This document shows positions 25,969 to 40,157 of a stretch of DNA of 64,000 nucleotides, in pieces. A program made the translations under genes and the position numbers. Origin of the DNA: Halorubrum salipaludis (GTDB lineage: Archaea > Halobacteriota > Halobacteria > Halobacteriales > Haloferacaceae). The stretch's first letter is position 1, and every line of letters starts with the position of its first letter. The notes beneath the pieces were generated by a model. That model was not told where the DNA came from and did not search any database. It saw only the letters and a program-made list of their open reading frames with translations. The stretch spans positions 434,001 through 498,000 of the forward strand of contig NZ_NSKC01000002.1 of NCBI RefSeq assembly GCF_002286985.1, given 5' to 3'.

Positions 25969-27714
25969 GTGATCGGCCTCAGCCCGCTTTCGGTCGCGCT
26001 GCTATGCGCCGTCGTTACGGGTACGTCAGCGGGGATCCTCGCGTGGCGCGAGCGGCCGGAGGCGGGCGCGACGTGGCTGACGTTGCTGCTCGTCGGGCAG
26101 GTCTGGTGGACGACCTTCCTCGTCTTCGAACTGGAGGCGTCGACCCTCGCGGCGAAGTCGCTGTGGTACGACGTGCAGTGGCTCGGGGTGGTGATCATCC
26201 CCGTCGGATGGCTGCTGTTCGCGCTGGAGTACACGGGCCGGGAGCGGTACGTGACGCCGCGGCTCGTGGCGGGGGTTTTCGTCGCCCCGATCGTCACCCT
26301 CGTCGTCGTCGCGGTCGGCGACCCGTGGGGCCTCATCGTCGCCGACCGCGAGGTCGCGTCGACCGCGGTCGGCTCCTTCCTCCGCGTCGAGACCGGGCCG
26401 TGGTACTACGTCATCGCCGGGTACACCTACCTGCTCGGGCTGTTCGGGTCGATTCCGATCCTCCAGCTCGTTCGGGACGACGCGCGGCCCTTCCGGGGAC
26501 AGAGCGCCGCGCTGATCGTGGGCACGGCGGCGCCGTGGGCCAGCAGCGTCTTCCACCTCACCGGGTCGCTCCCGGTCGCCGGACTCGACCCGACACCGCT
26601 CGCGTTCGCGGTGTCCGGGGTGGCGTACCTCCTCGCGCTCTCGCGGTTCCGGCTCCTCACGCTCGCGCCGGCCCCGCGCCGTCGCGCGCGCCAGCTGGTG
26701 TTCGAACACCTCCACGATCCGGCGTTCGTGATCGGGACGGAGGGGCACGTGATCGACCTGAACCAGAGCGCGGCGGACACGTTCGGGATCGACCGGCGGA
26801 CCGCGATCGGAGAACCGGCCGACGCGGTCGTCCCGCGGTACGACGACGTCTCCGCCGAGGAATCGGACCGGTCGCCGCTCTCCATCGTCGGATCGGAAGG
26901 GCGGCGCCCCTACGACGTCACCCTCCGGCGCATTACCGACGGGCACGACCGCCCGACCGGCGAGGTGGTGGTGTTCCACGACATCGGCGAGTACCTGGGG
27001 CAACAGCAGCGGCTGGACGTGCTCAACCGGGTGTTCAGACACGACGTGCGGACGGAGACGAACCTCATCACCGGGTACGCCGACCGACTGCACGCGGATC
27101 CGACCGACGAGCGGGCGCTGTCGGTGGTCAAGCGGAGCGCCGCGCGCATCCTCGAGCTCAGCGAGCGCACCCGGACCGCGAGCGAGCTGTTCAACCCGAT
27201 GACCGAGGCGCCCCCACCCGTCGCGCTCGGGGCGCTCGTCGACGAGACGGTCGCGGCGCTCCGGGCCGAGTTTCCGGCGGCGAACGTCTCCGTCGAGGGG
27301 GCGGTTCCGGCCGTCCGCGTCCCGGCGGTGGTACGGGTGATCGCGGAGAGCCTGTGTTCGAACGCGGTCCGGCACAACGACAGCGACCCCCCGTCCGTGT
27401 GGCTCAGCGCGACCGCGGAAGCGGGGTGGATCGAGCTCTCGGTGGCCGACGACGGTCCCGGGATCGACGAGGCGGAGCGCGAGGTCCTGAAACGCGGCAC
27501 GGAGACCCCCCTGGAACACGGCAGCGGGCTGGGCCTGTGGATCGTGAAGTGGGGGACCAATCAGGTCGGCGGGAACGTCGCGTTCGACGACCGGGAGCCC
27601 CGCGGGACGATCGTCACCGTCTCGGTGCCGGTCCGGGGGGACGCCGACGGGGATGCGGACGCCGACGCCGACGCCGACGCGAACGCGGGCAGGGCGGAGA
27701 CGCGAGCGCGATGA
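25969..27714 (+). CDS. Membrane PAS-domain sensor histidine kinase
   Basis: A 581-residue protein. About seven hydrophobic segments (1-225) form the archaeal 7TM sensor module, then a PAS domain (about 245-345, DPAFVIGTEGHVIDLNQSAADTFG). The kinase core follows, with H-box FRHDVRTETNLITGY, N-box NAVRHNDS, DDGPGID and GSGLGLWIVKW. The C-terminus is a short Asp/Ala repeat. The GTG at 25969 is chosen because a TATA box sits just above it and homology starts there. No response regulator is adjacent, so it is probably an orphan. Confidence 0.88.
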   Translation: MIGLSPLSVALLCAVVTGTSAGILAWRERPEAGATWLTLLLVGQVWWTTFLVFELEASTLAAKSLWYDVQWLGVVIIPVGWLLFALEYTGRERYVTPRLVAGVFVAPIVTLVVVAVGDPWGLIVADREVASTAVGSFLRVETGPWYYVIAGYTYLLGLFGSIPILQLVRDDARPFRGQSAALIVGTAAPWASSVFHLTGSLPVAGLDPTPLAFAVSGVAYLLALSRFRLLTLAPAPRRRARQLVFEHLHDPAFVIGTEGHVIDLNQSAADTFGIDRRTAIGEPADAVVPRYDDVSAEESDRSPLSIVGSEGRRPYDVTLRRITDGHDRPTGEVVVFHDIGEYLGQQQRLDVLNRVFRHDVRTETNLITGYADRLHADPTDERALSVVKRSAARILELSERTRTASELFNPMTEAPPPVALGALVDETVAALRAEFPAANVSVEGAVPAVRVPAVVRVIAESLCSNAVRHNDSDPPSVWLSATAEAGWIELSVADDGPGIDEAEREVLKRGTETPLEHGSGLGLWIVKWGTNQVGGNVAFDDREPRGTIVTVSVPVRGDADGDADADADADANAGRAETRAR

Positions 27715-27762
27715 CGACCGCGGGTCGGTAGGCACTTGTCCGCGGCCTGTCTTGCGAAAACC

Positions 27763-28191
27763 ATGGACACGTATCTCCCGTACGCCCTGCTCGCGATGGG
27801 GGCGTACGCGCTGGTCTCGCCGCTGATGCGCGTCGCGACGACCGGTCCCGACGCGATCCCGAGCGACGTGGCCGTCGTCGTCTCGAACACGCTCCTCATC
27901 TGCATGGCCGTCGGAGTGCTCGCGTACACTGGACAGGGGTTCGGCGAGCACCTCGCCTCGCCGAAGATCGTCCACGTGCTCGCGGCCGGCGTCTTCCTCG
28001 GGATCGGCATCCTGGCGCTGTACCGCTCGCTCGCGCTCGGCCCGGTGAGCGTCGTGACCCCCATCTTCGCGATGTTCCTCGTCTTCTCTTCGGTGATCGG
28101 CTTCCTCTTCCTCGGCGAGTCGTTCACCGCCCGGAAGGCGCTGGGCATCGCCTTCGCCGTCGCGTCGGTGTACCTCGTCTCCGGCGCGTAA
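27763..28191 (+). CDS. Small EamA/DMT-type transporter half
   Basis: A 142-residue protein with four or five hydrophobic segments. YRSLALGPVSVVTPIFAMFLVFSSVIGFLFLGESFTARKALGI is the C-terminal signature of one EamA domain, half the size of a usual DMT exporter. It probably works as a dimer, like SMR or short EamA proteins. The ATG at 27763 is chosen; an upstream TTG adds only nine residues. Confidence 0.82.
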   Translation: MDTYLPYALLAMGAYALVSPLMRVATTGPDAIPSDVAVVVSNTLLICMAVGVLAYTGQGFGEHLASPKIVHVLAAGVFLGIGILALYRSLALGPVSVVTPIFAMFLVFSSVIGFLFLGESFTARKALGIAFAVASVYLVSGA

Positions 28192-28345
28192 TTCGCCTCC
28201 CTCCGCGTTCGTCCGCGTTCCGGTCTCCATCGATCGACTGCGCGCCGATCCGGGACGAAGTTTGAACGGAGTTTGGAGGGAGTTCGGCCGAAGTGTGTTC
28301 GACTGTTGAAAAATCCCTTTAGCCCGTGGCGACCCGTTGGAAGGT

Positions 28346-29830
28346 ATGACAGCACACGAGAGCCGCCGGCGCGACGCGGCGGTGTCGGTCGCGGCCGGCG
28401 TCCTCGCGGTCGCCGCCTCCTACGCCGTCGCGGGCGCCACGGCGTCGTTCGTCGCCTCGCCCATCGACCGCGCGATCGTCGACGGGACCCCCGGAGCGAT
28501 CGTGACGTTCATGATCGAGAACGTCGGCGAGCCGGCGCACCTGCTCCACCTCGGCGGGGCCGTCGCCGTCGCGGTCGGGCTGTTCGGGGCGTGCGTGTTC
28601 GGCGGGCTCCGCGTCGCTCACCGGGTCGGAAGACCGCTCGGCGGGACCGTCCTCGCCGCCGGCGCGGCGTGGCTGCTCGCGACCGGCCTGACCGGCGCGC
28701 CCGTCTCCGCGGTCGCCGCCGGACTCTCCGCGGGCGTCGTCACCGCGGCCGGCGTCTCCGGGGCGGTCCCGGACGCGGTCGACCCGAGCCGCCGTCAGGC
28801 GCTCGCGGCGGTCGCGGCGATAGTCGGCGTCTCCGGGGCGGCGGCGCTGATCGGACGGAACCGAGGGGGCGACGCCGCTCCGGCGGCCGCCCCCGCTCCC
28901 GGCGCTGCGGGCGCGGAGGCGCGGCTCGGCGAGGTCGAGGCGGCGTCGCTCGACGTCGCCAGCGACGACCTCCACGGGCTCGTGAGCCCGATAGACGAGT
29001 TCTACAGCGTCGACATCGCGGAGTTCGAGCCCGAGATCCCGGCCGCCGAGTGGTCGCTGACGTTCACCGGCGAGACCGGGAGCGACCTGACGGTCGACTA
29101 CGACGAGCTGACCGAGCGGGAGGCCGAACACCGCCTCGTCGCGCTCCGGTGCGTCGGCGAGGACATCAACGAGCGGAAGCTCGACGCCGCGGTCTGGACC
29201 GGCACGCCGATCGCCCCCCTGATCGACGCCGTCGACCCCGAGGGCGCGTGCGACTGCGCGATGTTGCGCGGCGAGGACGGCTACTACGTCCAGTTCCCGG
29301 TCGATGTCCTCAGTGAGGGGTTCCTCGCGTGGGGGATGAACGGGCGGGCGCTCCCCCCGACTCACGGGCGCCCGGTCCGCGTGCTGATCCCGGGCCACTG
29401 GGGCGAGACGAACGTCAAGTGGCTCACGGAGATCGAGCTGCTCGAGACCGAGGAGGACGGTTACTGGGAGGAGCGCGGCTGGGAGGGGACCGGTCCGGTC
29501 AACACCGTCGCCAAGCTCTGGGACGAGGGTATCACGGACCTCGGCGACGGGCGGACCGAGCTCGCGGGCCACGCCTACGCCGGCACCCGCGGAATCGACC
29601 GCGTCGAGGTCTCGACCGACGGCGGCGAGACGTGGACGGACGCGGAGCTCTCCGCGGAACTGCCGGACGAGGACGCCTGGCGTCAGTGGCGGCACGTCTT
29701 TGAGCCGGACGGCGCCCACGAGGTGGTCGTCCGCGCGACGGACGGCGAGGGGACCCTCCAACCGGCCGCGGAGTCGGGCTCCGTGCCGTCGGGGGCGTCC
29801 GGCTGGGTCTCCCGAACGGTGAACGGATGA
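28346..29830 (+). CDS. Membrane-anchored sulfite-oxidase-like molybdoenzyme
   Basis: A 494-residue protein. The first 175 or so residues contain several hydrophobic segments. A C-terminal molybdopterin domain of the sulfite oxidase/YedY type follows (LVALRCVGEDINERKLD, whose Cys would bind molybdenum; IPGHWGETNVKWLTEIEL), then a Mo-oxidoreductase dimerisation-like domain (GIDRVEVSTDGGETW). An SRRQALAA motif near residue 153 sits before the last segment. Substrate unknown; sulfite, protein methionine sulfoxide and others are possible. Confidence 0.85.
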   Translation: MTAHESRRRDAAVSVAAGVLAVAASYAVAGATASFVASPIDRAIVDGTPGAIVTFMIENVGEPAHLLHLGGAVAVAVGLFGACVFGGLRVAHRVGRPLGGTVLAAGAAWLLATGLTGAPVSAVAAGLSAGVVTAAGVSGAVPDAVDPSRRQALAAVAAIVGVSGAAALIGRNRGGDAAPAAAPAPGAAGAEARLGEVEAASLDVASDDLHGLVSPIDEFYSVDIAEFEPEIPAAEWSLTFTGETGSDLTVDYDELTEREAEHRLVALRCVGEDINERKLDAAVWTGTPIAPLIDAVDPEGACDCAMLRGEDGYYVQFPVDVLSEGFLAWGMNGRALPPTHGRPVRVLIPGHWGETNVKWLTEIELLETEEDGYWEERGWEGTGPVNTVAKLWDEGITDLGDGRTELAGHAYAGTRGIDRVEVSTDGGETWTDAELSAELPDEDAWRQWRHVFEPDGAHEVVVRATDGEGTLQPAAESGSVPSGASGWVSRTVNG

Positions 29831-29932
29831 CTGGCCCCGCCCGACTCCCCGGGCTCACCGGCCCCGCCCGCCGCCGGTCGCGTCCCCGTGACGAAACCGC
29901 TTTACAGGTACCGTGAGACGGGCAGACGTGAC

Positions 29933-30208
29933 ATGGAGAAGGCCCTGTGGTACCTCTTCGCCGGGAGTCGCGGCGGTCCCAACAGGGTCCGCATCGTCAG
30001 AGAACTCACCCGTCGCCCGCGGAACGCGAACGAACTCGCCGAGGAACTCGGCCTCGACTACAACACGGTCACGCATCACCTAGACATGCTACGAGAACAC
30101 GGCGTCGTCGAATCCGGCGACCACGAGTACGGGAAGCTCTACTTCCCCACCGACCGGTTCGAGGAGCACGCGGACACGTTCGAGGAGATCGCGGCGGAGG
30201 TGGAGTGA
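29933..30208 (+). CDS. Winged-helix (ArsR-like) regulator
   Basis: A 91-residue winged-helix protein. GGPNRVRIVRELTRRPRNANELAEELGLDYNTVTHHLDMLREHGVV is a full ArsR/MarR-type DNA-binding unit, ending in a short acidic wing. The ATG at 29933 is preferred: a TTTACA box at 29901 is correctly spaced, and an upstream GTG would place the start before the promoter. Its stop overlaps the next gene's start, so it probably controls that membrane protein. Confidence 0.85.
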   Translation: MEKALWYLFAGSRGGPNRVRIVRELTRRPRNANELAEELGLDYNTVTHHLDMLREHGVVESGDHEYGKLYFPTDRFEEHADTFEEIAAEVE

Positions 30209-30510
30209 CCGTGGCGATGGGATTCCCGACCGCCCTCGCGATGGCGATCACGGCCGTCAACAGCGTCTTACTCGCCGTCCTCGTGGCGGTCTGGGCGTCG
30301 AACTACCGCCGGTTCAAGACCACGATGGTGCTCGGGCTGTTAGGGTTCGCCGGCGTCCTCCTCGTCGAGAACCTGGTCGCGCTCGCGTTCCTGTTCAACG
30401 GGATGCGGACGCTGTACAGCATGGACCCGTTCGTCGGGCAGGTCGTCGTCGGCATGCGGCTGCTGGAGCTGCTCGCCGTGAGCCTCCTGACGTACGCGAC
30501 CCTGAAGTAG
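30205..30510 (+). CDS. Small membrane protein coupled to the wHTH regulator
   Basis: A protein of about 101 residues with three hydrophobic segments (AITAVNSVLLAVLVAVW, MVLGLLGFAGVLLVENLVALAFLF, LLELLAVSLLTYATL). The start may be the GTG at 30205, which overlaps the previous stop as GTGA, or the ATG at 30217. Function unknown; wHTH plus small three-TM protein pairs are frequent in haloarchaea. Confidence 0.75.
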   Translation: MTVAMGFPTALAMAITAVNSVLLAVLVAVWASNYRRFKTTMVLGLLGFAGVLLVENLVALAFLFNGMRTLYSMDPFVGQVVVGMRLLELLAVSLLTYATLK

Positions 30511-30649
30511 CCGTTCGGCGCGGCAGGGACCCGTGGCGCTTGGCACCGTCGACCCTGTCGCACCATCGCGACCGCGACGCGGTCACGTGCCCCATCCGGA
30601 GACGCCTGCCGGGTGACGAAAGGACTTTGCCGCGGCCCTGAAAAGGGGC

Positions 30650-32182
30650 GTGTCCGCCGTGTCTCGCCTCCAACGACTCGTCTCCTCGCTCCCGAACCCC
30701 TTCCGGGCACTCATCCTCTACATCGGCTTCGCGCTCGCCCGGGCGGGACTCATCGATCGCCACCGGGTGGTCCGGACCACGGACCTCGCGTGGCCGCGGA
30801 TCGTCACGGGGATCGCCCGGATGTCGAAGAACGCGGTCGACGTGGCGATGGTCGGCGTCGCGGTCGGCACCAGCGCGGTCGCCGGCGTCGGCTTCGCCGG
30901 CCCCTACTGGGGGCTCGCCTTCGCGCTCGGCGGCGGCGTCGCCGGCGGCACCATCGCCCTCGTCTCCCAGCGCTTCGGCGCGGAGGCGTACGGCGAGCTC
31001 GGCGACGCCGTCCGGGCGAGCGTCCTCCTCGCGATCCTCATCACGATCCCCGTCTCGGTCACGTTCTGGACGTTCCCGACGCGCTTCATCGACGTGTTGA
31101 GCAGCAACGAGCGGGCGATCGCCTTCGGCGCCGACTACCTCCGGATCGTCGGGCTCGGCGTCCCCTTCGCCGCGCTCAACCTCGTCGGCAGCCGGGTGCT
31201 CGTCGGCTGCGACGACGCGTACACCGCGATGCAGGTCCGGGCCGGCGGCGCGGTCGCGAACATCGTCCTGAGCGCGCTGTTCATCTTCGGGTTCGGGTGG
31301 GGCGTCGAGGGCGCCGCGCTCGGCACCGTCCTCTCGAACGTGCTCGCCGTCGCCGGCTTCACCGTGGGGCTCGTCCGCGGTCGCGCGCCGGGGATCGGGG
31401 AGTTCCCGGTCGCGATCGACCCGTTCGGTTCGTTCGTCAACCCGGACATGCTCCGCGACCTCGTCGAGATCGGGCTCCCGGTCGGCGCGCGCAACCTCGT
31501 GTGGACCGTCGCCGAGTTCCCCATGCTCGCCATCCTCGACGTGTTCGGCGAGAACACCGTCGCCGCGTTCGTCATCGCGCGGCGCATCTGGGGGATCATG
31601 AACACCCCCGGCTGGGGCTTCGGGCTCGCCTCGTCCAGTCTGGTCGGCCAGGAGCTCGGCGTCGAGCGCCCCGAGGAGGCCGAGGCGTACGCCCGCGACA
31701 TCATCCGCTTCTCGGTGGCGACGTACGCCGTCTCGGCGGTGCTGATCGCGATATTCGCGACCGACATCGTCTCGCTTTTCGCCGAGTCGCCCGACAGCCC
31801 CGAGATCCCGATCGCCGTGAACCTCGTGTACGCCGCCTGCGTGGCGGTGATCTTCCAAGGCGTCTCCGGGGGCGCGGCGGGGCCGCTCGACGCGGCCGGC
31901 GACACGAAGATCCCCTTCGCGAGCCAGTTCCTCGGGATGTTCTGCGTGTCGATCCCGCTGGCGTACGTCGGCGCGCACGAGGCGACGCCCGCCCTCTCGG
32001 TGCCGGGGCTCGGCGTGACGATCCCGGAGATCGCGCTCCCCGCGATCGGGCTGTGGGGCGTGTACCTCGCGTTCCTCGCGGAGACGACGATCCCGGCCGC
32101 GATCAACTACTGGCGGTTCCACTCCGGGAAGTGGAAGAAAATAAGCGAGGCGTACCGGCCGGACGCGCCCGCGGACGATTAA
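30650..32182 (+). CDS. MATE-family efflux transporter
   Basis: A 510-residue membrane protein with about 12 hydrophobic segments and two homologous halves. AGVGFAGPYWGLAFALGGGVAGGTIALVSQ and NMLRDLVEIGLPVGARN-like stretches fit MATE exporters, which pump cations or drugs in exchange for Na+ or H+. It starts with GTG (30650); another in-frame GTG at 30659 is possible. A 19-bp tandem repeat begins inside its stop codon. Confidence 0.9.
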   Translation: MSAVSRLQRLVSSLPNPFRALILYIGFALARAGLIDRHRVVRTTDLAWPRIVTGIARMSKNAVDVAMVGVAVGTSAVAGVGFAGPYWGLAFALGGGVAGGTIALVSQRFGAEAYGELGDAVRASVLLAILITIPVSVTFWTFPTRFIDVLSSNERAIAFGADYLRIVGLGVPFAALNLVGSRVLVGCDDAYTAMQVRAGGAVANIVLSALFIFGFGWGVEGAALGTVLSNVLAVAGFTVGLVRGRAPGIGEFPVAIDPFGSFVNPDMLRDLVEIGLPVGARNLVWTVAEFPMLAILDVFGENTVAAFVIARRIWGIMNTPGWGFGLASSSLVGQELGVERPEEAEAYARDIIRFSVATYAVSAVLIAIFATDIVSLFAESPDSPEIPIAVNLVYAACVAVIFQGVSGGAAGPLDAAGDTKIPFASQFLGMFCVSIPLAYVGAHEATPALSVPGLGVTIPEIALPAIGLWGVYLAFLAETTIPAAINYWRFHSGKWKKISEAYRPDAPADD

Positions 32183-32256
32183 GCGGAGACAGCTCTGTCA
32201 AGCGGAGACAGCTCTGTCAAGCGGAGACAGCTCTGTCAAGCGGAGACGGTTCTGTT
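32181..32256. repeat. 19-bp tandem repeat, four copies
   Basis: AAGCGGAGACAGCTCTGTC is repeated at 32181, 32200, 32219 and, with changes, at 32238. Each unit contains GACAG/CTGTC arms separated by two bases, so the transcript can form serial hairpins. It begins at the MATE stop codon and may act as a terminator or 3' end. Confidence 0.8.
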
Positions 32257-32344
32257 GAGTTAGCAGCCCCAAGCTCCCTATCGAGGTTCGTCGATGAACG
32301 CCATCACAGCTAGTTTTTTGCACGGTAGCGCCGTCGTCTCCTTC

Positions 32345-32512
32345 ATGAACGGAAGGACCAAGGGGTTATGTGTCGGTGCGCTTTCCGCAACGATACTCAT
32401 ATCCACCGCGTGGATAGTTATCGGTCCCCGAGAGGCGATCATTTTCGCGATATTTGTGATTGCATACCCCCTTCTGGCTGAGATCCTCGGACGACGGACG
32501 CCGTACTCCTGA
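32345..32512 (+). CDS. Possible small membrane protein
   Basis: A 55-residue frame with two hydrophobic segments (VGALSATILISTAWIVIG and AIIFAIFVIAYPLLAEIL). The region is more AT-rich than its surroundings. A T-rich box near 32311-32318 sits about 30 bp above the ATG at 32345; an in-frame ATG at 32294 would give 72 residues. No family is recognised. Confidence 0.5.
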   Translation: MNGRTKGLCVGALSATILISTAWIVIGPREAIIFAIFVIAYPLLAEILGRRTPYS

Positions 32513-32581
32513 GGACGCGACCGGCCGTTCTAGGGACAACGCATCTGGCTGTCAGAGAGGCCTTCCGTCTCTCACTACTCG

Positions 32582-32631
32582 CGCCCGGTGGGCGCTCGGA
32601 GGCGCGCGCCATCGCATCGGCTACTTATAAA
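32582..32631 (-). repeat. Truncated copy D of the structured element (5' end)
   Basis: Read on the minus strand, TTTATAAG (32624-32631) is followed about 25 bp later by GCCTCC (32598-32603) and a 5-bp hairpin with an ACC loop (32590-32594/32582-32586). This matches promoter spacing and first hairpin of copies A and C, with a third, different but still paired stem sequence. The rest of the element is absent. Confidence 0.55.
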
Positions 32632-32635
32632 CGGC

Positions 32636-33847
32636 TCACCACGCCTCGCGGAGCACGCCCTCGATCGCCTCGGGCGTCGCGTCGAGGTCGGTGGGCGCGC
32701 GGTCCATCGACCAGTCGTCCGCGATGTACTCGGCGATCGCGGGGAAGTCGTCTTCCTCGACCGGTCCGAGGTCGCGGAGCCGCGAGGGGACCGGGAGGGA
32801 GTCGCGGACGGCGGCGACCTCCCGCACCACGTCCTCGGCGATCGCGGCGTCGTCTCGGCCCGCGGTCGCGACGTCGAAGGCGTTCGCGAGCGCACGCCGG
32901 CTCGCGTCCACCTCGTCGAAGAGGTACGCGAGGACGTGCGGCGCGACCACCGCGTGGACGTTCCCCTGTTGCACGTCGTACCGGCGCGCGAACCCGTGCC
33001 CGAACGCGTGGATCACCGAGATCTTCCGGTCGAGCTGGACGAGCAGCGCGCCGACCACGGCGCGGTCGGTCGCGGCCGGGTCCTCGGGCCGGTCGCCGGC
33101 GACGTGCGGGAGCGCGTCCCGCAGGAGCCGGGTGCCGTGGACCGCGGTCGCGTCGCTCACGGGCGAGGCGTCGGCGGCGTACGGCGTCTCGATCCCCTTG
33201 TCGAACCCGTTCATCGCCGAGCCGGCCAGCGCCGACCGGGGCGTCGTCTCGAATAACGCCGGGTCCGCGAGGTCGATGGTCGGCATCGCGCCGCCGCCGC
33301 TGACGGTCATCGGCTGTCCGGTGGGCGACGCGTCCGCGGGGAGCACCTCCAGCGACCCGCCGGTGGAGAGGTCCGCGCCCGCGAACGTCGTTGGGATCAC
33401 GACGAACGGGAGCTCGGGGTCGGTCCCGGGCGCGAGGTCGCCGAGCGCGTCCGCCCCCTCCTCCGCGTCCGCGCGGAGGTCGTCGAGGTCGCGCCCGTCG
33501 ACGTCGAGGAGGGTCGCCTGCCGGGCCACGTCGAGGCTGCTCCCGCCGCCGACCGCGACGAGGCAGTCCGCGCCGACCTCGGCCCGGCGATCGAGCAGGT
33601 CGAACGCCTCCTCGACGCGCTTGTCCGGGGTCGTCCCGTCGACCACCCCGGCGAACCGGTCGCCGAGCCCCTCGCGTATCGGGTCCATCAGGTCGTCGTT
33701 GGCGCCGACGTTCGAGCCGCAGACGACGAGCGCGTCGCCCATCCCCCGCTCGCCGAGAACGTCGCCGAGCTCGTCGACGCGCCCGCGCCCGTACCGGATC
33801 TCACAGCCCTGATAGTCGTGCTCGAAGGAGTCCGCGATCGGTAGCAT
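32636..33847 (-). CDS. Iron-containing alcohol dehydrogenase family protein
   Basis: A 403-residue protein. GGGSSLDVARQ is the NAD(P)-binding motif of group III alcohol dehydrogenases, PTTFAGADLSTGG follows, and VIHAFGHGFARRYDVQQGNVHAVVAPHVLAYL contains the metal-ligand histidines. The substrate could be an alcohol or a glycerol-type phosphate. The ATG at 33845-33847 starts MLPIADSFEHDYQG. It is divergent from the RNA-ligase-like gene. Confidence 0.9.
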   Translation of the reverse strand: MLPIADSFEHDYQGCEIRYGRGRVDELGDVLGERGMGDALVVCGSNVGANDDLMDPIREGLGDRFAGVVDGTTPDKRVEEAFDLLDRRAEVGADCLVAVGGGSSLDVARQATLLDVDGRDLDDLRADAEEGADALGDLAPGTDPELPFVVIPTTFAGADLSTGGSLEVLPADASPTGQPMTVSGGGAMPTIDLADPALFETTPRSALAGSAMNGFDKGIETPYAADASPVSDATAVHGTRLLRDALPHVAGDRPEDPAATDRAVVGALLVQLDRKISVIHAFGHGFARRYDVQQGNVHAVVAPHVLAYLFDEVDASRRALANAFDVATAGRDDAAIAEDVVREVAAVRDSLPVPSRLRDLGPVEEDDFPAIAEYIADDWSMDRAPTDLDATPEAIEGVLREAW

Positions 33848-33997
33848 CGGGCGTCGGTACGCCGGGCGGCGGCTTGTAGCTGTGGGAACGGGCGGCACAC
33901 GCGGTCGAAATCGGACCGCCCACCGGGCCTCCCCGGCGACCCCCAAGAGCCAACCCCCTCCGGAACCCACGCTTCGACGACTCACCGTCGCCCATCC

Positions 33998-39487
<5,490 letters not shown>

Positions 39488-39679
39488 GCACCGACCGGGA
39501 CGCCGCTGACGGCTCATCCGTGTTCTGCCCGTCGGGCTCGTTGTCGTCCTCAGTGGGCGAGGCGATCGGTCCGGTTTCGGTTCCCAGGGACAGCGTGGCG
39601 ATCGACTGCGGGAGTGGGTATAGCAAATCGGTGGGGACGATACGGTATTTAAATAGCTGTGAGCGACAGGGATGATCGC

Positions 39680-39686
39680 TTATAAA
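39680..39686 (+). promoter_or_regulatory. TATA-like box above structured RNA copy C
   Basis: TTATAAA lies 20-26 bp above the first base of the folded element. The same spacing is seen in copy D and roughly in copy A, suggesting the RNA has its own promoter. Confidence 0.5.
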
Positions 39687-39705
39687 GGACGCCGCGGTGG
39701 CGTGC

Positions 39706-39939
39706 GCCTCCGAGCGGGCCAAAGGTCCGCGAGGAGACCGCACGAGGGAGTCGGCGGCGACCAACGGGAGCCGCCGACGAGGCTGGGGAGGCGTGAGGCT
39801 GCGGTTGCTGTGCGGGGTGGGGCTCAAAGGGGCAGGCGTGAGGCGCCCAGAGGCGATGTAAGCACCGCAGGAACGAGTGGAACGAGTGACGAGGAGCGCA
39901 GCGAGTGTCTGGGCGCCTCACGCCTGGGGCTTTGGAGGT
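39706..39939 (+). ncRNA. Candidate structured RNA element, copy C
   Basis: A 234-nt segment folding like copy A: ends pair (39706-39711/39934-39939); a 6-bp hairpin with AAA loop (39715-39720/39724-39729); a 7-bp hairpin (39752-39758/39770-39776); a conserved core (39777-39833); and an 18-bp perfect stem (39834-39851/39908-39925). In the long stem, three pairs differ from copy A on both strands while pairing is kept. The inner hairpin of copy A is missing. Function unknown. Confidence 0.62.
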
Positions 39940-40157
39940 CCTCGCCGCCGATCTCCAGTTAACCGTTTATAAGTGATCGCCTGGGGCTTTGCAGGTCTTC
40001 ACCGCAACACCGTCGATCACTTATAAACACTCGTCAGCAACACCACAACTCCACTTATAAATAACCGATCAGCCAATTTGCTATACCCACTCCCGCTATC
40101 GATCGGTCGAGCAGTCGCGTGTGCGGGATTCAAGTTCCGTAGCGACGAGTCTCGACT

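Larger units (their letters stand above)
39599..40105 (+). mobile_element. 507-bp element with 33-bp terminal inverted repeats
   Basis: 39599-39631 and the reverse complement of 40073-40105 match at 30 of 33 bases (core GCGGGAGTGGGTATAGCAAA). No transposase is inside. The left half holds the structured RNA copy C. The right part has repeated TTATAA boxes (39967, 40021, 40055) and a second copy of the RNA 3' end (GGGGCTTTGCAGGTCTTC at about 39983). It looks like a MITE or a composite repeat. No clear target duplication is visible. Confidence 0.6.
39488..40157. other. Gene-free region holding a TIR element
   Basis: The 670 bp downstream of gyrA contain no supported protein gene. Most of it is the 39599-40105 element; 39488-39598 and 40106-40157 show nothing further. 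Confidence 0.6.

Noticed and set aside
23397-26336. A 979-codon minus-strand open frame
   Set aside because: It is a GC-driven shadow across the VOC protein, the prenyltransferase and the kinase; sequence is Arg/Pro/Gly low complexity.
32691-33812. A 373-codon plus-strand frame opposite the alcohol dehydrogenase
   Set aside because: Ser/Arg/Thr-rich shadow of the dehydrogenase, without any domain.
39488-40157. A replication origin next to gyrBA
   Set aside because: There is no orc1/cdc6 gene and no ORB-like repeat; the AT-rich boxes belong to the repeat element.
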